Origin: Phycisphaerae bacterium | GTDB lineage: Bacteria > Planctomycetota > Phycisphaerae > UBA1845 | Assembly: GCA_029260115.1 (NCBI GenBank) | Contig: JAJDDW010000061.1 | Span: 1-64,000 of the forward strand | DNA: 64,000 nucleotides | Direction of reading: 5' to 3' | In this document: positions 16,031 through 24,863 of the stretch, piece by piece | How positions within the stretch are numbered: the stretch's first letter is position 1 | How the letters are laid out: each line of letters opens with the position of its first letter | Position numbers and translations under genes: made by a program | Notes under the pieces: model-generated | Told to the model about the DNA's origin: nothing | What the model saw: the letters and a program-made list of their open reading frames with translations, nothing else | The model's database searches: none

Positions 16031-17497
16031 ATGATCGAACGAACCCACGAAACCATCGTCGCAATCTCCTCCCCGCCCGGACACAGCCCAGTAGGTATCG
16101 TTCGTCTCAGCGGCCCACAAGCGATTAACATCGTCGACCAGCTGGTCCAGCCAAGCCACACCCCCCCCTTAGCCGAAGCGTCTGGCTCACGCCGCATCGA
16201 CGTCGAGCTTCTCCTTGATGATGACTTACGACTCCCAGCTACGCTATTTATCTTCCGCCAGCCACACAGTTATACCAGACAAGACATGGTCGAAATCTAC
16301 GCCCCAGGCTCTCCACCCTTACTCGACATGATCGCCAGCCAAACGATATCGTTGGGCGCTCGCCACGCCGAGCCTGGCGAATTCACCGCCCGCGCTTTTC
16401 TTAACGGCGCAAAAACACTCGAAGAAAGCGAAGCCGTAGCTGGCATCATTCGCGCTGAAAGCGACGTGCAGCTCCGAGCCGCCCGAAGACTTGCCGACGG
16501 AAGCGCGACAAAGCAGGTTCTCGCCGTTCGTGAGCAACTCGCGGAACTGCTCGCGCTAATCGAGGCCGACATAGATTTCGCGGAAGAACCTATCGACTTC
16601 ATCACGCCTGAGCAATTGCAAACCGGCCTGCGCAACGCCCGAGTCGAACTCGACAGACAAATGCAAGACGCCCAATCCGTCGAACAATTCGATAATCTCC
16701 CACGAATCCTCCTGTTCGGTTCACCCAACGTCGGCAAGAGTTCGCTGATGAATCATCTAAGCGGTATCAGCCGTTCCATATGTGCCGCCGTGGCAGGAAC
16801 CACGCGCGACATCTTAGCTGCACCGATAAAATTAGGCCGTTGCGAGGCCATCTTACTAGACTCAGCCGGGATCGATCAATCCATCGACAGCATAGCCGCC
16901 GCTGCCAAAGAGATGACCCTATCTCAGGCCGAGCGCGTAGATGTCATATGTCTAGTCGTCGACGTAACTCAGCCCATTGACCCGCATGTGATTGACTTGG
17001 TAAAACAGCTAGACTTTGGAATCCTAGTAGTCGCAGCTAACAAGTGCGATCTTTGGCCCAGCGAAACATCACCTCATCTCACCATCCAAAAAGAGCTTCA
17101 GCGCTTGGGGCTAACGGTGTCAGTTAACATGCCACACGCGACCGACCGTAATTCAGAATCCGCCGCAGTCTCCATATGCCCCATCAGCGCAGCCACGGGC
17201 CAAGGTATGATCTCATTGCAATCTGCATTGTTAGACGCACTATCCGGCTCAACCACGACAACCCTAAGCCAAGCCATCTTACTGAGCGAGCGTCAGCGAG
17301 ATGGCCTCCGCCTAACCGCAGATTCTATCGCCCGCGCCATCACCCTCTGCCAGTCAGCTAATGAAACCACCGACTGCGCGGACTTATTAGCCTTCGAGCT
17401 ACGCGAAGCCCTAGAACACCTGGGCACCGTAACCGGCGACATCACCACCGAAGACCTACTAAGCCAAATATTCGCCAAATTTTGTATCGGAAAATGA
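16031..17497 (+). CDS. mnmE: tRNA modification GTPase MnmE
   Basis: The 488-residue protein has the full MnmE layout: an N-terminal tetrahydrofolate-binding domain (HSPVGIVRLSGP), the helical domain, a G domain inserted in it with the P-loop GSPNVGKSSLMN, DSAGI and NKCD motifs, and the C-terminal CxGK signature (FCIGK). With MnmG it adds carboxymethylaminomethyl groups to the wobble uridine of tRNAs. mnmG is not in the window. A second wobble-uridine enzyme, MnmA, lies at 53.5 kb. Confidence 0.96.
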   Translation: MIERTHETIVAISSPPGHSPVGIVRLSGPQAINIVDQLVQPSHTPPLAEASGSRRIDVELLLDDDLRLPATLFIFRQPHSYTRQDMVEIYAPGSPPLLDMIASQTISLGARHAEPGEFTARAFLNGAKTLEESEAVAGIIRAESDVQLRAARRLADGSATKQVLAVREQLAELLALIEADIDFAEEPIDFITPEQLQTGLRNARVELDRQMQDAQSVEQFDNLPRILLFGSPNVGKSSLMNHLSGISRSICAAVAGTTRDILAAPIKLGRCEAILLDSAGIDQSIDSIAAAAKEMTLSQAERVDVICLVVDVTQPIDPHVIDLVKQLDFGILVVAANKCDLWPSETSPHLTIQKELQRLGLTVSVNMPHATDRNSESAAVSICPISAATGQGMISLQSALLDALSGSTTTTLSQAILLSERQRDGLRLTADSIARAITLCQSANETTDCADLLAFELREALEHLGTVTGDITTEDLLSQIFAKFCIGK

Positions 17498-17574
17498 CAA
17501 TCACCAGAAATGGTTGATTGAACTACAAGTTCGTAGCGGCATAACTACATACTGCGTAAATACTTACAGCTTTC

Positions 17575-17739
17575 ATGCTAAAAGTTGATATCTTAGCATG
17601 AAATTAGCAAATGGTTATCGGACTATAATGCCGCCAACTTCAACCCCAAAAAAAACCGGCCAGCGTCTCTTATTGAGCACGCCGGCCGGTTGGGGATTCT
17701 AATCGATTGGTTATCTCGACTTTACGCTCGCGGATGAGC
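17575..17739. repeat. Left direct-repeat copy flanking fic (with xer gene-end remnant)
   Basis: About 165 bp here match 19184-19350. The shared part runs from the 25-bp palindrome through a GC-rich hairpin to acgctcgcggatgagc, the last codons and stop region of the recombinase gene at 19334. This left copy therefore carries a duplicated gene end with no gene attached. The two copies differ by point changes and small indels, so the duplication is not brand new. Confidence 0.85.
17654..17691 (-). terminator. Terminator after fic (repeat copy 1)
   Basis: AACCGGCC-A-GCGT pairs with ACGC-C-GGCCGGTT. On the minus strand the stem is followed by eight T, an excellent intrinsic terminator about 70 bases past the fic stop. 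It is a copy of the hairpin at 19265-19303. Confidence 0.88.
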
Positions 17740-17762
17740 CATCATAACATTCGTAACGATTC

Positions 17763-19088
17763 TTACTCTCTAAGCTTGTAAGCTAAATCTGGTTCGGGTC
17801 TATAAAACCAAATCCTGCCGATCTTCTTTTTGCTCAACAGCGATCGTTCAACAAGATTATTCATATCCGTCCTAGCCGTTTGATGAACCACGCTATGGCT
17901 GTTCCCGTGCGAGTCAATGGTATACTCATGGTTTGGATTCCGGAGCGCATGGCTGACAAGTGCTCGTTGTCGATGATTCAACGCGCTCATTCCTTGCAGT
18001 TCGTCTAACGACTCTTTCAATTCTTGAGTTTTGCGTTCGACGTAATCATGCACTTGATCTATGGCACGAATCAATACATCAAGATGGTAAAGAATGAAAT
18101 AAGTTAAATCGTTGTCATCAGTCTCAGTGTACAAAAAAGCACGACCGTATTTAGCTGGCGCCTTTCGAATAATCTCAGATATAGACACATATTCAAACAA
18201 CCAGAATTCGTGGTGAAGCATGGACCAATAAAACAATGCTCTTGCGGTCCGTCCATTTCCATCTTTGAATGGATGGTCATATGCGAGCCAAAAGTGCAGA
18301 ATGATCGAGCGTATCACAGGATGCATATAATAATCGGGTGTGTCGCAATTTGCGAAATCACACATGGCCTGCATCCGGTCTTCAAGTTGTCCCGCTGATG
18401 GCGGAACATGAAAAACCTCTCCGTAATTCGGATCTCCAATATCTATTTGTTCATCTTCTCTGCGGAACCGCCCGACAGCAGACGGGTCATCCATCGTGCC
18501 TTCCGTAACCAGGTGATGAATTTTCAAAATTAAATCGAGTGTAATTTTCTCATGCCTGATTTTCGCAATGTATTGCATTGTATGGTAATTATTGAGAATC
18601 ATTTGCTCATGCACATCACGCGGCTTACGTTTCATCCGAATCATTTCTTGCGCAACATCACGGGTGACTGCAGCGCCTTCTAGTTGGCTTGATGTAATAG
18701 CTTCGTCTATCAATGACTGTACTAGATAACGGTCTTTCGAATGGCGATTTTTATTCGGGTCCGGCCATGCACTAGATCGTTGATCGATAATGTGTAACTG
18801 CTCCGCTATCGGGTCTGGCAATACAAACGAAAAAGGCTCACCCCCATCATCAACCAATGAAACAGAATTACGGCCAGATTGCCTGTTGAATTTCGTAACT
18901 AGCCACCATTGCCTGTGCGTAAGGCCTTCTGGTGATGAACGATGTAATACATCGTCCCAGTGCAAATAACCATCTGGCCGATGCTTACTTATCATCTCAA
19001 ATATAAATGTCCTCTGGTCGGAGTTACCCATTTCCCGGAGTTCTTCCCAAAGTTCCGACATTGGTGGCGGTTTCTTGGGTTTTTTCAT
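17763..19088 (-). CDS. Fic-domain AMP transferase, class II with inhibitory helix
   Basis: The 441-residue protein carries the full Fic motif HPFKDGNGRTAR with catalytic His272. The inhibitory helix motif [ST]xxxE[GN] is at Ser133-Gly138 (SSQLEG), placing it N-terminal to the Fic core as in class II enzymes, where Glu137 would block ATP. A winged-helix-like C terminus (about 370-441) may bind DNA. Fic enzymes transfer AMP from ATP to Ser/Thr/Tyr hydroxyls; the target is unknown. No antitoxin gene is adjacent, which fits self-inhibition. The gene sits between copies of the recombinase gene's end and terminator and next to palindromes, which indicates insertion as a cassette. Confidence 0.9.
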   Translation of the reverse strand: MKKPKKPPPMSELWEELREMGNSDQRTFIFEMISKHRPDGYLHWDDVLHRSSPEGLTHRQWWLVTKFNRQSGRNSVSLVDDGGEPFSFVLPDPIAEQLHIIDQRSSAWPDPNKNRHSKDRYLVQSLIDEAITSSQLEGAAVTRDVAQEMIRMKRKPRDVHEQMILNNYHTMQYIAKIRHEKITLDLILKIHHLVTEGTMDDPSAVGRFRREDEQIDIGDPNYGEVFHVPPSAGQLEDRMQAMCDFANCDTPDYYMHPVIRSIILHFWLAYDHPFKDGNGRTARALFYWSMLHHEFWLFEYVSISEIIRKAPAKYGRAFLYTETDDNDLTYFILYHLDVLIRAIDQVHDYVERKTQELKESLDELQGMSALNHRQRALVSHALRNPNHEYTIDSHGNSHSVVHQTARTDMNNLVERSLLSKKKIGRIWFYRPEPDLAYKLRE

Positions 19089-19125
19089 GCGTCAACCATC
19101 TGCAAACAAAGGACTTACATGCTCA

Positions 19126-19160
19126 TGCTAATTTCATGCTAAGATATCAACTTTTAGCAT
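19126..19160. repeat. Inverted copy of the palindromic element, upstream of fic
   Basis: These 35 bases are the exact reverse complement of 17575-17609, so the fic gene is bracketed by a 35-bp inverted pair. The element lies 38 bases upstream of the fic ATG and could also be an operator for fic. Confidence 0.85.
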
Positions 19161-19183
19161 ATAGCAGTATCATCGGAGTGTCT

Positions 19184-19350
19184 ATGCTAAAAGTTGATAT
19201 CTTAGCATAAAATTAGTAAATGGTTATCGGACTAAATCGGGTAAGATATCAATCCCCAAAACAAAACCGGCCAGCGTCTCTTGATGAGCACACTGGCCGG
19301 GTTGGACTTTTTGGATTGTTAGGCTATCTCGACTTACGCTCGCGGATGAG
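19184..19350. repeat. Right direct-repeat copy at the xer gene end
   Basis: This is the likely ancestral copy: palindrome (19184-19208), spacer, terminator (19265-19303) and the true 3' end of the recombinase gene. Its counterpart is 17575-17739. The palindrome here and the one at 19136-19160 form a converging pair with a 23-base spacer. Confidence 0.85.
19265..19303 (-). terminator. Terminator after xer gene (repeat copy 2)
   Basis: AACCGGCCAGCGT pairs with the facing CACTGGCCGGGTT with small mismatches. On the minus strand it is followed by TTTTGTTTTG. It lies about 30 bases past the recombinase stop. Confidence 0.8.
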
Positions 19351-20341
19351 CATCGTCGTAGGCGGCCTTGAGTCTAGGCGTTGTCAGGTGGGTGTAAACC
19401 TGAGTCGTGGAAATCGACTGGTGCCCCAACAGTTCCTGAACGCTTCGCAGGTCGGCTCCGTTATTGAGCATATGCGTCGCGAAGCTGTGCCTTAGTGTGT
19501 GCGGGCTGATCGTTGGATCCAAGCCGCACTCCGCCAAATACTTATCAAGCTTACGACGTACACTTCGTGTGCTCAGGCGTTGGCCATGCTTGTTCACGAA
19601 CAGAGCCTCTTGGTCGAAGCGAGCGGAACGAGCATCAGCGCGACGCAGCTCAAGGTATCGCTGGATAGAAGCAATAGCCGTTGGCCCGATGGGCGCGGTT
19701 CGCTGCTTCTTGCCTTTGCCGCGGACACGAATAGTCCGATTGACCATTTCTATGTCCGCAAAGTTTAAGTCTACCAGTTCGCTGACGCGAACACCGGTCG
19801 AGAACATCACTTCGAGCATCGCACGGTCGCGCGCTCCGAGTAGTGTGTTGCAGTCCGGCGTAGCTAATAGCTTGTTGATCGCATCGAGATCGAGAAACTT
19901 CGGCAGGCGCTTGTCCTGCTTCGGTGTCTTGATCGTAGCCAGCGGGTTCGTTTGCACGTGACCGCGTCGCATACAAAACTTATAAAAGCTTCGTAGCGTG
20001 GCTAGCTTTCGAGCGATGGTAGACTTGGAATAGTTCTGCGTCCCTAGGAAAGCTAGGAACGACCTGACCTGTTCCGTGTCAACCTCGCTAAGCTTAGCTT
20101 GTACCGCAGGTTCGACAGCCACAGCAGCAACCATGGCACCAGGAGGCACTGGGCCTGACGATGCTGTTGCGCTGCGGTTAGGACCTAAGCTGAAGTTTGC
20201 GCTAGCACCGGCAGGACCGCCACTCAAAAATGCACAGAACTGCGATAGGTCCGCCGCGTAACACTTCGCCGTGTGAGGCGAAAAGTGACGCTCGAACTTG
20301 AGGTAGTTCAGGAACTCGTTAATAAAAGAATTCTCACCCAT
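19334..20341 (-). CDS. Tyrosine recombinase, XerC/XerD-like
   Basis: The 335-residue protein has an N-terminal SAM-like core-binding domain and a catalytic domain with all key residues: Arg in STGVRVSEL, HTLRHSFATHM (HxxR), the HQSISTTQVYTH segment with the second His and the nucleophile Tyr. Between residues 38 and 78 it has an Ala/Gly/Pro/Ser-rich insert, which makes it longer than the roughly 300-residue Xer norm. The sequence is close to XerC/XerD, which resolve chromosome dimers at dif, but a cassette-specific role is possible because its 3' end and terminator are duplicated around fic. No dif site could be identified. Confidence 0.88.
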   Translation of the reverse strand: MGENSFINEFLNYLKFERHFSPHTAKCYAADLSQFCAFLSGGPAGASANFSLGPNRSATASSGPVPPGAMVAAVAVEPAVQAKLSEVDTEQVRSFLAFLGTQNYSKSTIARKLATLRSFYKFCMRRGHVQTNPLATIKTPKQDKRLPKFLDLDAINKLLATPDCNTLLGARDRAMLEVMFSTGVRVSELVDLNFADIEMVNRTIRVRGKGKKQRTAPIGPTAIASIQRYLELRRADARSARFDQEALFVNKHGQRLSTRSVRRKLDKYLAECGLDPTISPHTLRHSFATHMLNNGADLRSVQELLGHQSISTTQVYTHLTTPRLKAAYDDAHPRA

Positions 20342-20437
20342 GATCGATCTACACGTCGGCGAATGTGACCGCGTAAACTATAGCCATTGTCCCCTGGCTA
20401 TGATTGCGCAACCGCAAGAACCCTTGTCCACATCTTA

Positions 20438-20644
20438 CTAAGTGGCGACCTGATCGAGTTCCGTCTCGAGTCTTCGGCCCATCTGATAACTCAGGACAGC
20501 CGCATCAAACCAGTCAAATTCGTTCGACTGATTCGCCGCCATCGATGCAAAAGAATCGATGACTTCCGCTTCCTGCCCAGGTTGATATCGGAAAACAAAC
20601 CGCTCATCTCCCTTTACCAAAGAAAGTTGCCTAATGACGCTCAT
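20438..20644 (-). CDS. Small conserved-looking protein of unknown function
   Basis: I start at the ATG at 20644, giving 68 residues (MSVIRQLSLVKGDERFVFRY...), because AAGGA lies six bases upstream; a longer frame opens at 20695 without such support. The sequence is globular, acidic and has a paired aromatic motif NEFDWFDAAVLSYQMG. It starts 11 bases after the stop of the lipoprotein gene, so the two are probably co-transcribed. I do not recognise a family. Confidence 0.7.
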   Translation of the reverse strand: MSVIRQLSLVKGDERFVFRYQPGQEAEVIDSFASMAANQSNEFDWFDAAVLSYQMGRRLETELDQVAT

Positions 20645-20655
20645 AGCATCCTTAC

Positions 20656-21399
20656 CTAGTCGCGAACTCCGTCCGCGAGATCGGCATTTCGCCAACCAGT
20701 TAACAGATCACGAATCGTGGCATAACAGCAATAGCGAACGTACGCTTGCTGACTTACAACATACTTTTTCCAGCCATACGGGCTGTCGTCAGCATCACGC
20801 TGCGCGGCGAAACGCTGAATATCCCTCACAATGGCATCGTGCGAGGCATCAAACACCCGTTGGGTTTGTGCAAGAACTCGCTTTGATGCGCCCCGCCTCG
20901 AATCCTCTGTCGCACTTGCGCTACGCGACAAAGCAATGGGATCTAATCCACCGCCTTGACCGGGTCTTTTCCCGAATAGTTGAGCAGTGATCCCAATACT
21001 TGGCGGATCGTACGGATCATATTCCGTGACCGAAAAAACTAAAATCGCATTGGCACCGAGTAAATTCGCAAGCTCTAGTGCCTGACTGGGCGATTCGACA
21101 CCGCTCAATCCCCTGGCTGATAGCATCGTCAACACACGGCTTACGGGTATCACGGAAATGCCCGTGCCGTAACTCAGTTCACTAGCCATCAGGTCGGCAA
21201 ATCGATTACTATCGAAGTCTGCCGAGCCGCTCAGGTTAATCGCCGGTGCTACGGCAATTGTCATTGGCCCCAACGCTTGGTTGGAAATGACAAGCCTTTC
21301 TGCATGGTGTTGTCTGTGACAGCCGCTATTCGCTGGCCAAGTCAAGGCCACTATTGTGGCACACCATAATAAACACCGACTCAATTCTCTTTTCGTCAT
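20656..21399 (-). CDS. Lipoprotein of unknown function
   Basis: Starting at the internal ATG at 21399 gives 247 residues with a lipoprotein signal (MTKRELSRCLLWCATIVALT...NSGC); the upstream extension to 21483 lacks signal features. The mature part opens with TIAVAPAINLSGSADFDSNR and continues with alternating alpha/beta segments, reminiscent of the CsgG/GNA1162/LpoB-type lipoproteins that read out a nucleotide-like fold. That resemblance is weak and by pattern only. It precedes the small gene at 20438-20644 and follows the TolB-like lipoprotein gene, suggesting a shared envelope role. Confidence 0.72.
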   Translation of the reverse strand: MTKRELSRCLLWCATIVALTWPANSGCHRQHHAERLVISNQALGPMTIAVAPAINLSGSADFDSNRFADLMASELSYGTGISVIPVSRVLTMLSARGLSGVESPSQALELANLLGANAILVFSVTEYDPYDPPSIGITAQLFGKRPGQGGGLDPIALSRSASATEDSRRGASKRVLAQTQRVFDASHDAIVRDIQRFAAQRDADDSPYGWKKYVVSQQAYVRYCCYATIRDLLTGWRNADLADGVRD

Positions 21400-21557
21400 C
21401 CTTGACTTTCTCGTGTGCGACTCGGCCAATCCCGGTGTCGCAAGCGCCTGCCACTGCGCACGCACGATGAGAATCCAATACAAAGTATTTATCGTCAGAT
21501 TCCCGGGCGCGCTTTTGACTTAATAATATAGTTTTTCGCCTCCGCGAAAACGTTTCC

Positions 21558-22775
21558 TTATAGTCCGTCCGGTAACATAATTGGCTGACTATTTACCGGT
21601 TGCGAATCGCCAGACATAGCTGGCTGCGCGTCTTTACGACCGTCTGCCGGGTCATCAATAATCGTCGCAGCCAATGTGCCCGTCTGAGCTTGAACAGACC
21701 AAATATTGTCAAATCCACTGCGACTCGTGCTGAAAAACAATCGACCGTCCATCGCAAACGCCGGACCGTAGTTAGCTGTAAAGCCGTCCGTAACACGAAC
21801 CTTGCCTCGGCCGCTCGCTTCCATCATCCAGATGTCAGAAACTTTACTGTCAGTCGGCTCACCATTTTCATCCACCGCAGCGATACTCGTGAACGCGATA
21901 TATCGACCGTCCTTACTCCAACCAGGCAGGGTATAAGCATGCGTCGCGGATGCGGCGACTTCCGTTGGAAACCGTGGTTCACCATCTACTAACGTCATAG
22001 TCCAGACGCTAAACATACGACTGCCGCGTTCGCGTGCCCGTTGATATAAAATCGTTTCGCCTTGCGGTGCCCATTCTGGGAACAATCCATAGCCCACAAA
22101 TTTTCGACGACCAGCCGCCTCTGCATCAGACAACCAAAGCTCCCACTGTCCACCTTGGGCAGGCCGGCTCGAATATACCAAGCGCCGGCCATCTGGCGAC
22201 CAAGAGGGATGAATTTCGTCAGAGGGTGTATTCGTAATTTGCACCGGTTGACCGCCGGAAATGTCCATCACCCATATGTCCCAGTTGCCGCTACGATCGC
22301 TAGCAAATGCCACCCGACGATCATTAGGACTAAATTCAGGATGAACGTCAGAGGAAGGGTCACTGGTTAGTTGAGTCACGGCCAGACCGTCTACCGATTT
22401 GATGTAAATATCAGGGTTGTTGTTGTGACGCGTAGACGAAAAAGCCATGCGCCGTCCTGTTGAATCGAATGTCACGTCGGCGTCACCGCCTACTTCCGTA
22501 AAGGAATGCTGACGCAATGATACAACCGTTCGTGTGAAGTAAGCGTTTGGCGCCGCGCCATCAAAATCGCCGAACATCGTAATCTTGTCAGCTCGGGCAG
22601 CCGTAAGAATCGGATGCTCCTTTGGCGCAGGCGGTGTTTGTATTTGCGCGGCTGGTTCAACGGTTTGTTCCGCACCGAACGTTTCATGCATCAAAGAACA
22701 ACCACTGATGATGAGAACGGCGCACAAGCCAACAACAACACAGCAGCGCAGCTTGCTATCAATAAATAATTTCAT
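21558..22775 (-). CDS. TolB-like PD40 beta-propeller lipoprotein
   Basis: The 405-residue protein has a lipoprotein signal with lipobox ISGC at Cys26. At least five PD40 blades follow (SPNDRRVAFASDRSGNWDIW, SPDGRRLVYSS, SKDGRYIAFTS and others), spanning about residues 95-385. TolB-like propellers bind envelope partners; in the Tol-Pal system TolB binds Pal, but no tolA/Q/R or pal gene is near, so this is probably one of the many stand-alone propellers. The C-terminal 20 residues are Ser/Gln-rich. It lies 74 bases upstream of the downstream lipoprotein's longest frame. Confidence 0.85.
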   Translation of the reverse strand: MKLFIDSKLRCCVVVGLCAVLIISGCSLMHETFGAEQTVEPAAQIQTPPAPKEHPILTAARADKITMFGDFDGAAPNAYFTRTVVSLRQHSFTEVGGDADVTFDSTGRRMAFSSTRHNNNPDIYIKSVDGLAVTQLTSDPSSDVHPEFSPNDRRVAFASDRSGNWDIWVMDISGGQPVQITNTPSDEIHPSWSPDGRRLVYSSRPAQGGQWELWLSDAEAAGRRKFVGYGLFPEWAPQGETILYQRARERGSRMFSVWTMTLVDGEPRFPTEVAASATHAYTLPGWSKDGRYIAFTSIAAVDENGEPTDSKVSDIWMMEASGRGKVRVTDGFTANYGPAFAMDGRLFFSTSRSGFDNIWSVQAQTGTLAATIIDDPADGRKDAQPAMSGDSQPVNSQPIMLPDGL

Positions 22776-23521
22776 GTCTCACCCATCGATACAATTAACC
22801 GGCCGCGCTGAATGGGCGTTTCGCAACCAACCCAATTCACGCATAAGCAATCGGCAACACTCACATTGAGGCGCGCTCTTATGCAGCCTATCGGCTTGTT
22901 AAAGCCACAAACCAAGTTCTCAGCATGCGTTGATTTTGCCTATCGACACCGCAGGCCGGTCATTGTCCGATAACATATGTATCGACGTTCCATAGCCCTC
23001 AACTTCACGGGGGAAACACTTAACTCACAACCTCGATAGGCCTCCTACATATCGGATTTACTCTCCGATCTCAAACCCCAAAACGCTTTCGAGCAAGATC
23101 CCAGCAGCGCTAAAAGCCAACAAAACATGCACATATCAGCCTTTTTTATTGCATTATTTCGCCGCATAACGAAGTTAACGCCGATCCTTATCTTAAGCGT
23201 CCCAATACACCAAACGCTGTGACGAGATGGCCGCTGTCACATTTCACAGAATATAGACCGAGATAATCAGCCGTAACCTATAGCCAATAAACAACTTAAA
23301 GATATTTTTCACACGAAGCTCGCCAGAAGCCAAATGCACTGCTAGACTCTGGCACAAGCTGGCGATCAGGGTGTGCGTCAACAATAATCCTGAGCTGGCG
23401 GTGGGTTTGAGAAGGAAGGGAAAGAAGCGCCACCTACTCACATCTACTTTAAATTTCTGCGCGACTTGTTTGCGCCAACAACCTGCATAGACGGTAATGC
23501 GGCTAATCGGAGGGTTCGGGC
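22776..23521. other. Long divergent intergenic region, no gene seen
   Basis: This 746-base gap lies between divergent genes and must hold both promoters. Reading both strands I find no convincing coding frame, tRNA or strong hairpin. A GGAGGG ribosome site precedes the ATG at 23522. An untranslated RNA cannot be excluded. Confidence 0.5.
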
Positions 23522-24367
23522 ATGGCCAATACAGAGTGCGCAACTTCGTACGAATGTATTGCTATTGATCTCAATACGCAGCACGATTTCTGTCGTCCAG
23601 ACGGAACCTGTCCCGTGACGAACGCACGGGAGGTATACCCCCTATTGCAACGTATCGTTAGCTGGTTGCGTCTGCACGAAATCCCCATGGTTTCCTCAAT
23701 TGACTCGCGCCGCGCTCACGAAATTCACGAACTCGGCCGTACGCGATATTGCGTAGACGGCAGCAAAGGGCAACAAAAGGTTGACTTTACGTTGATGCCC
23801 CTGCGTCAAATTATAGAAATCGACAACACCTTAGCCGTCCCCCCAAATTTGCTACATCAATACCAGCAGCTCATTTTCCGCAAACGAACAGACGACTTGC
23901 TCTGCAATGCTAAGGCCGACCGCTTTTTGACGCAGGTTAACGCCGACAAAGTATATATTTTTGGCAACACCATCGAACGTTCAGTGAAAGTGCTTGCCCT
24001 GGGTTTATTAGCTCGAGATAAAAAAGTATCTATCGTCACGGATGCCTGCGGCTGCTGGAGCAAAGACGCAGCCCATTGGGCACTAAGGCAAATCGTGACT
24101 AAGGGTGGCGAACTCACAACAGTTGACGATTTGACTGCAATGACACCGACACAAAAATATCACCGTAACGGAAAATCGATCATAAAAAACGGCGAGAGCA
24201 AGCGAAACGGCACCAACAATCATCTCGGCGCGAATTTGGTCACAAAAGGCAATCCCCTGAGCAAAAGTCACGAGGAACCAAATAAGTCTGATCCAGAGGT
24301 TACCAGACATGCCCCAGGGCATCCCGGCGAAACTAGTGATTCCAGAGCAAACTCTGACCTATTGTAG
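23522..24367 (+). CDS. Isochorismatase-fold protein lacking the catalytic cysteine
   Basis: Residues 10-200 of this 281-residue protein fit the isochorismatase/nicotinamidase fold: the first-strand Asp16 (IAIDLNTQHDF), the central region, and the nucleophile loop followed by VSIVTDACGCW. At the position of the nucleophile (usually GxxTDxCV) the sequence reads GNTIERSVK, so Ser154 replaces Cys. The last 80 residues are an Asn/Lys/Ser-rich low-complexity tail. Either it uses Ser, is a non-catalytic binder, or has a new reaction. It may be co-directional with the ferredoxin gene downstream, but a 200-base gap separates them. Confidence 0.82.
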   Translation: MANTECATSYECIAIDLNTQHDFCRPDGTCPVTNAREVYPLLQRIVSWLRLHEIPMVSSIDSRRAHEIHELGRTRYCVDGSKGQQKVDFTLMPLRQIIEIDNTLAVPPNLLHQYQQLIFRKRTDDLLCNAKADRFLTQVNADKVYIFGNTIERSVKVLALGLLARDKKVSIVTDACGCWSKDAAHWALRQIVTKGGELTTVDDLTAMTPTQKYHRNGKSIIKNGESKRNGTNNHLGANLVTKGNPLSKSHEEPNKSDPEVTRHAPGHPGETSDSRANSDLL

Positions 24368-24568
24368 CATCCAAGTGTCTTTTCCTACCAGATTATTTGA
24401 TGCATGCGTGCTATGGTTGGATTTAGAATTGTCTCATCCGCCGACGTAGAGATTATTGCCGCCCCCCCTCTAACCGATTACAATCCGAGAGCTGGAGTAC
24501 GAAGGCCGGGCGTATTGCCAGTGGCCGCGAGAGTTCCTAATCGCAGCGTAGGAGAGTACACAATAGCC

Positions 24569-24847
24569 ATGGCCAAGAAGAAAAAGCTACCTAAACAATT
24601 AGCCATCCTGGACGAGGATATGTGTACAGGATGCGATGCCTGCGTGAGCGTCTGCCCGGTGGACTGCATCGATAAGATTGCCGACCCCGCGCACCCAGCT
24701 TACGCCATGGGTATTTGCACTATCGACCTACCGGTCTGCATCGGCTGCAAACTCTGCGCCCAGGTATGCCCGTGGCACGTTATTACGATGGTTCCTACCG
24801 ATCAAGTCATCATGGAACCCAAGTACGCCGAAATGTTAGGGGTCTAA
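24569..24847 (+). CDS. 2[4Fe-4S] ferredoxin
   Basis: Starting at the ATG at 24569 gives 92 residues: a Lys-rich start (MAKKKKLPKQ) and two clusters, CTGCDACVSVCP and CIGCKLCAQVCP, each CxxCxxCxxxCP. The frame is open further upstream to 24404 but that part has no ferredoxin features and no good ribosome site. It will shuttle electrons at low potential; the partner oxidoreductase is not in the window. The insert of about 20 residues between the clusters is a little long for a clostridial-type ferredoxin. Confidence 0.92.
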   Translation: MAKKKKLPKQLAILDEDMCTGCDACVSVCPVDCIDKIADPAHPAYAMGICTIDLPVCIGCKLCAQVCPWHVITMVPTDQVIMEPKYAEMLGV

Positions 24848-24863
24848 GCAAGGCCCACACGCA

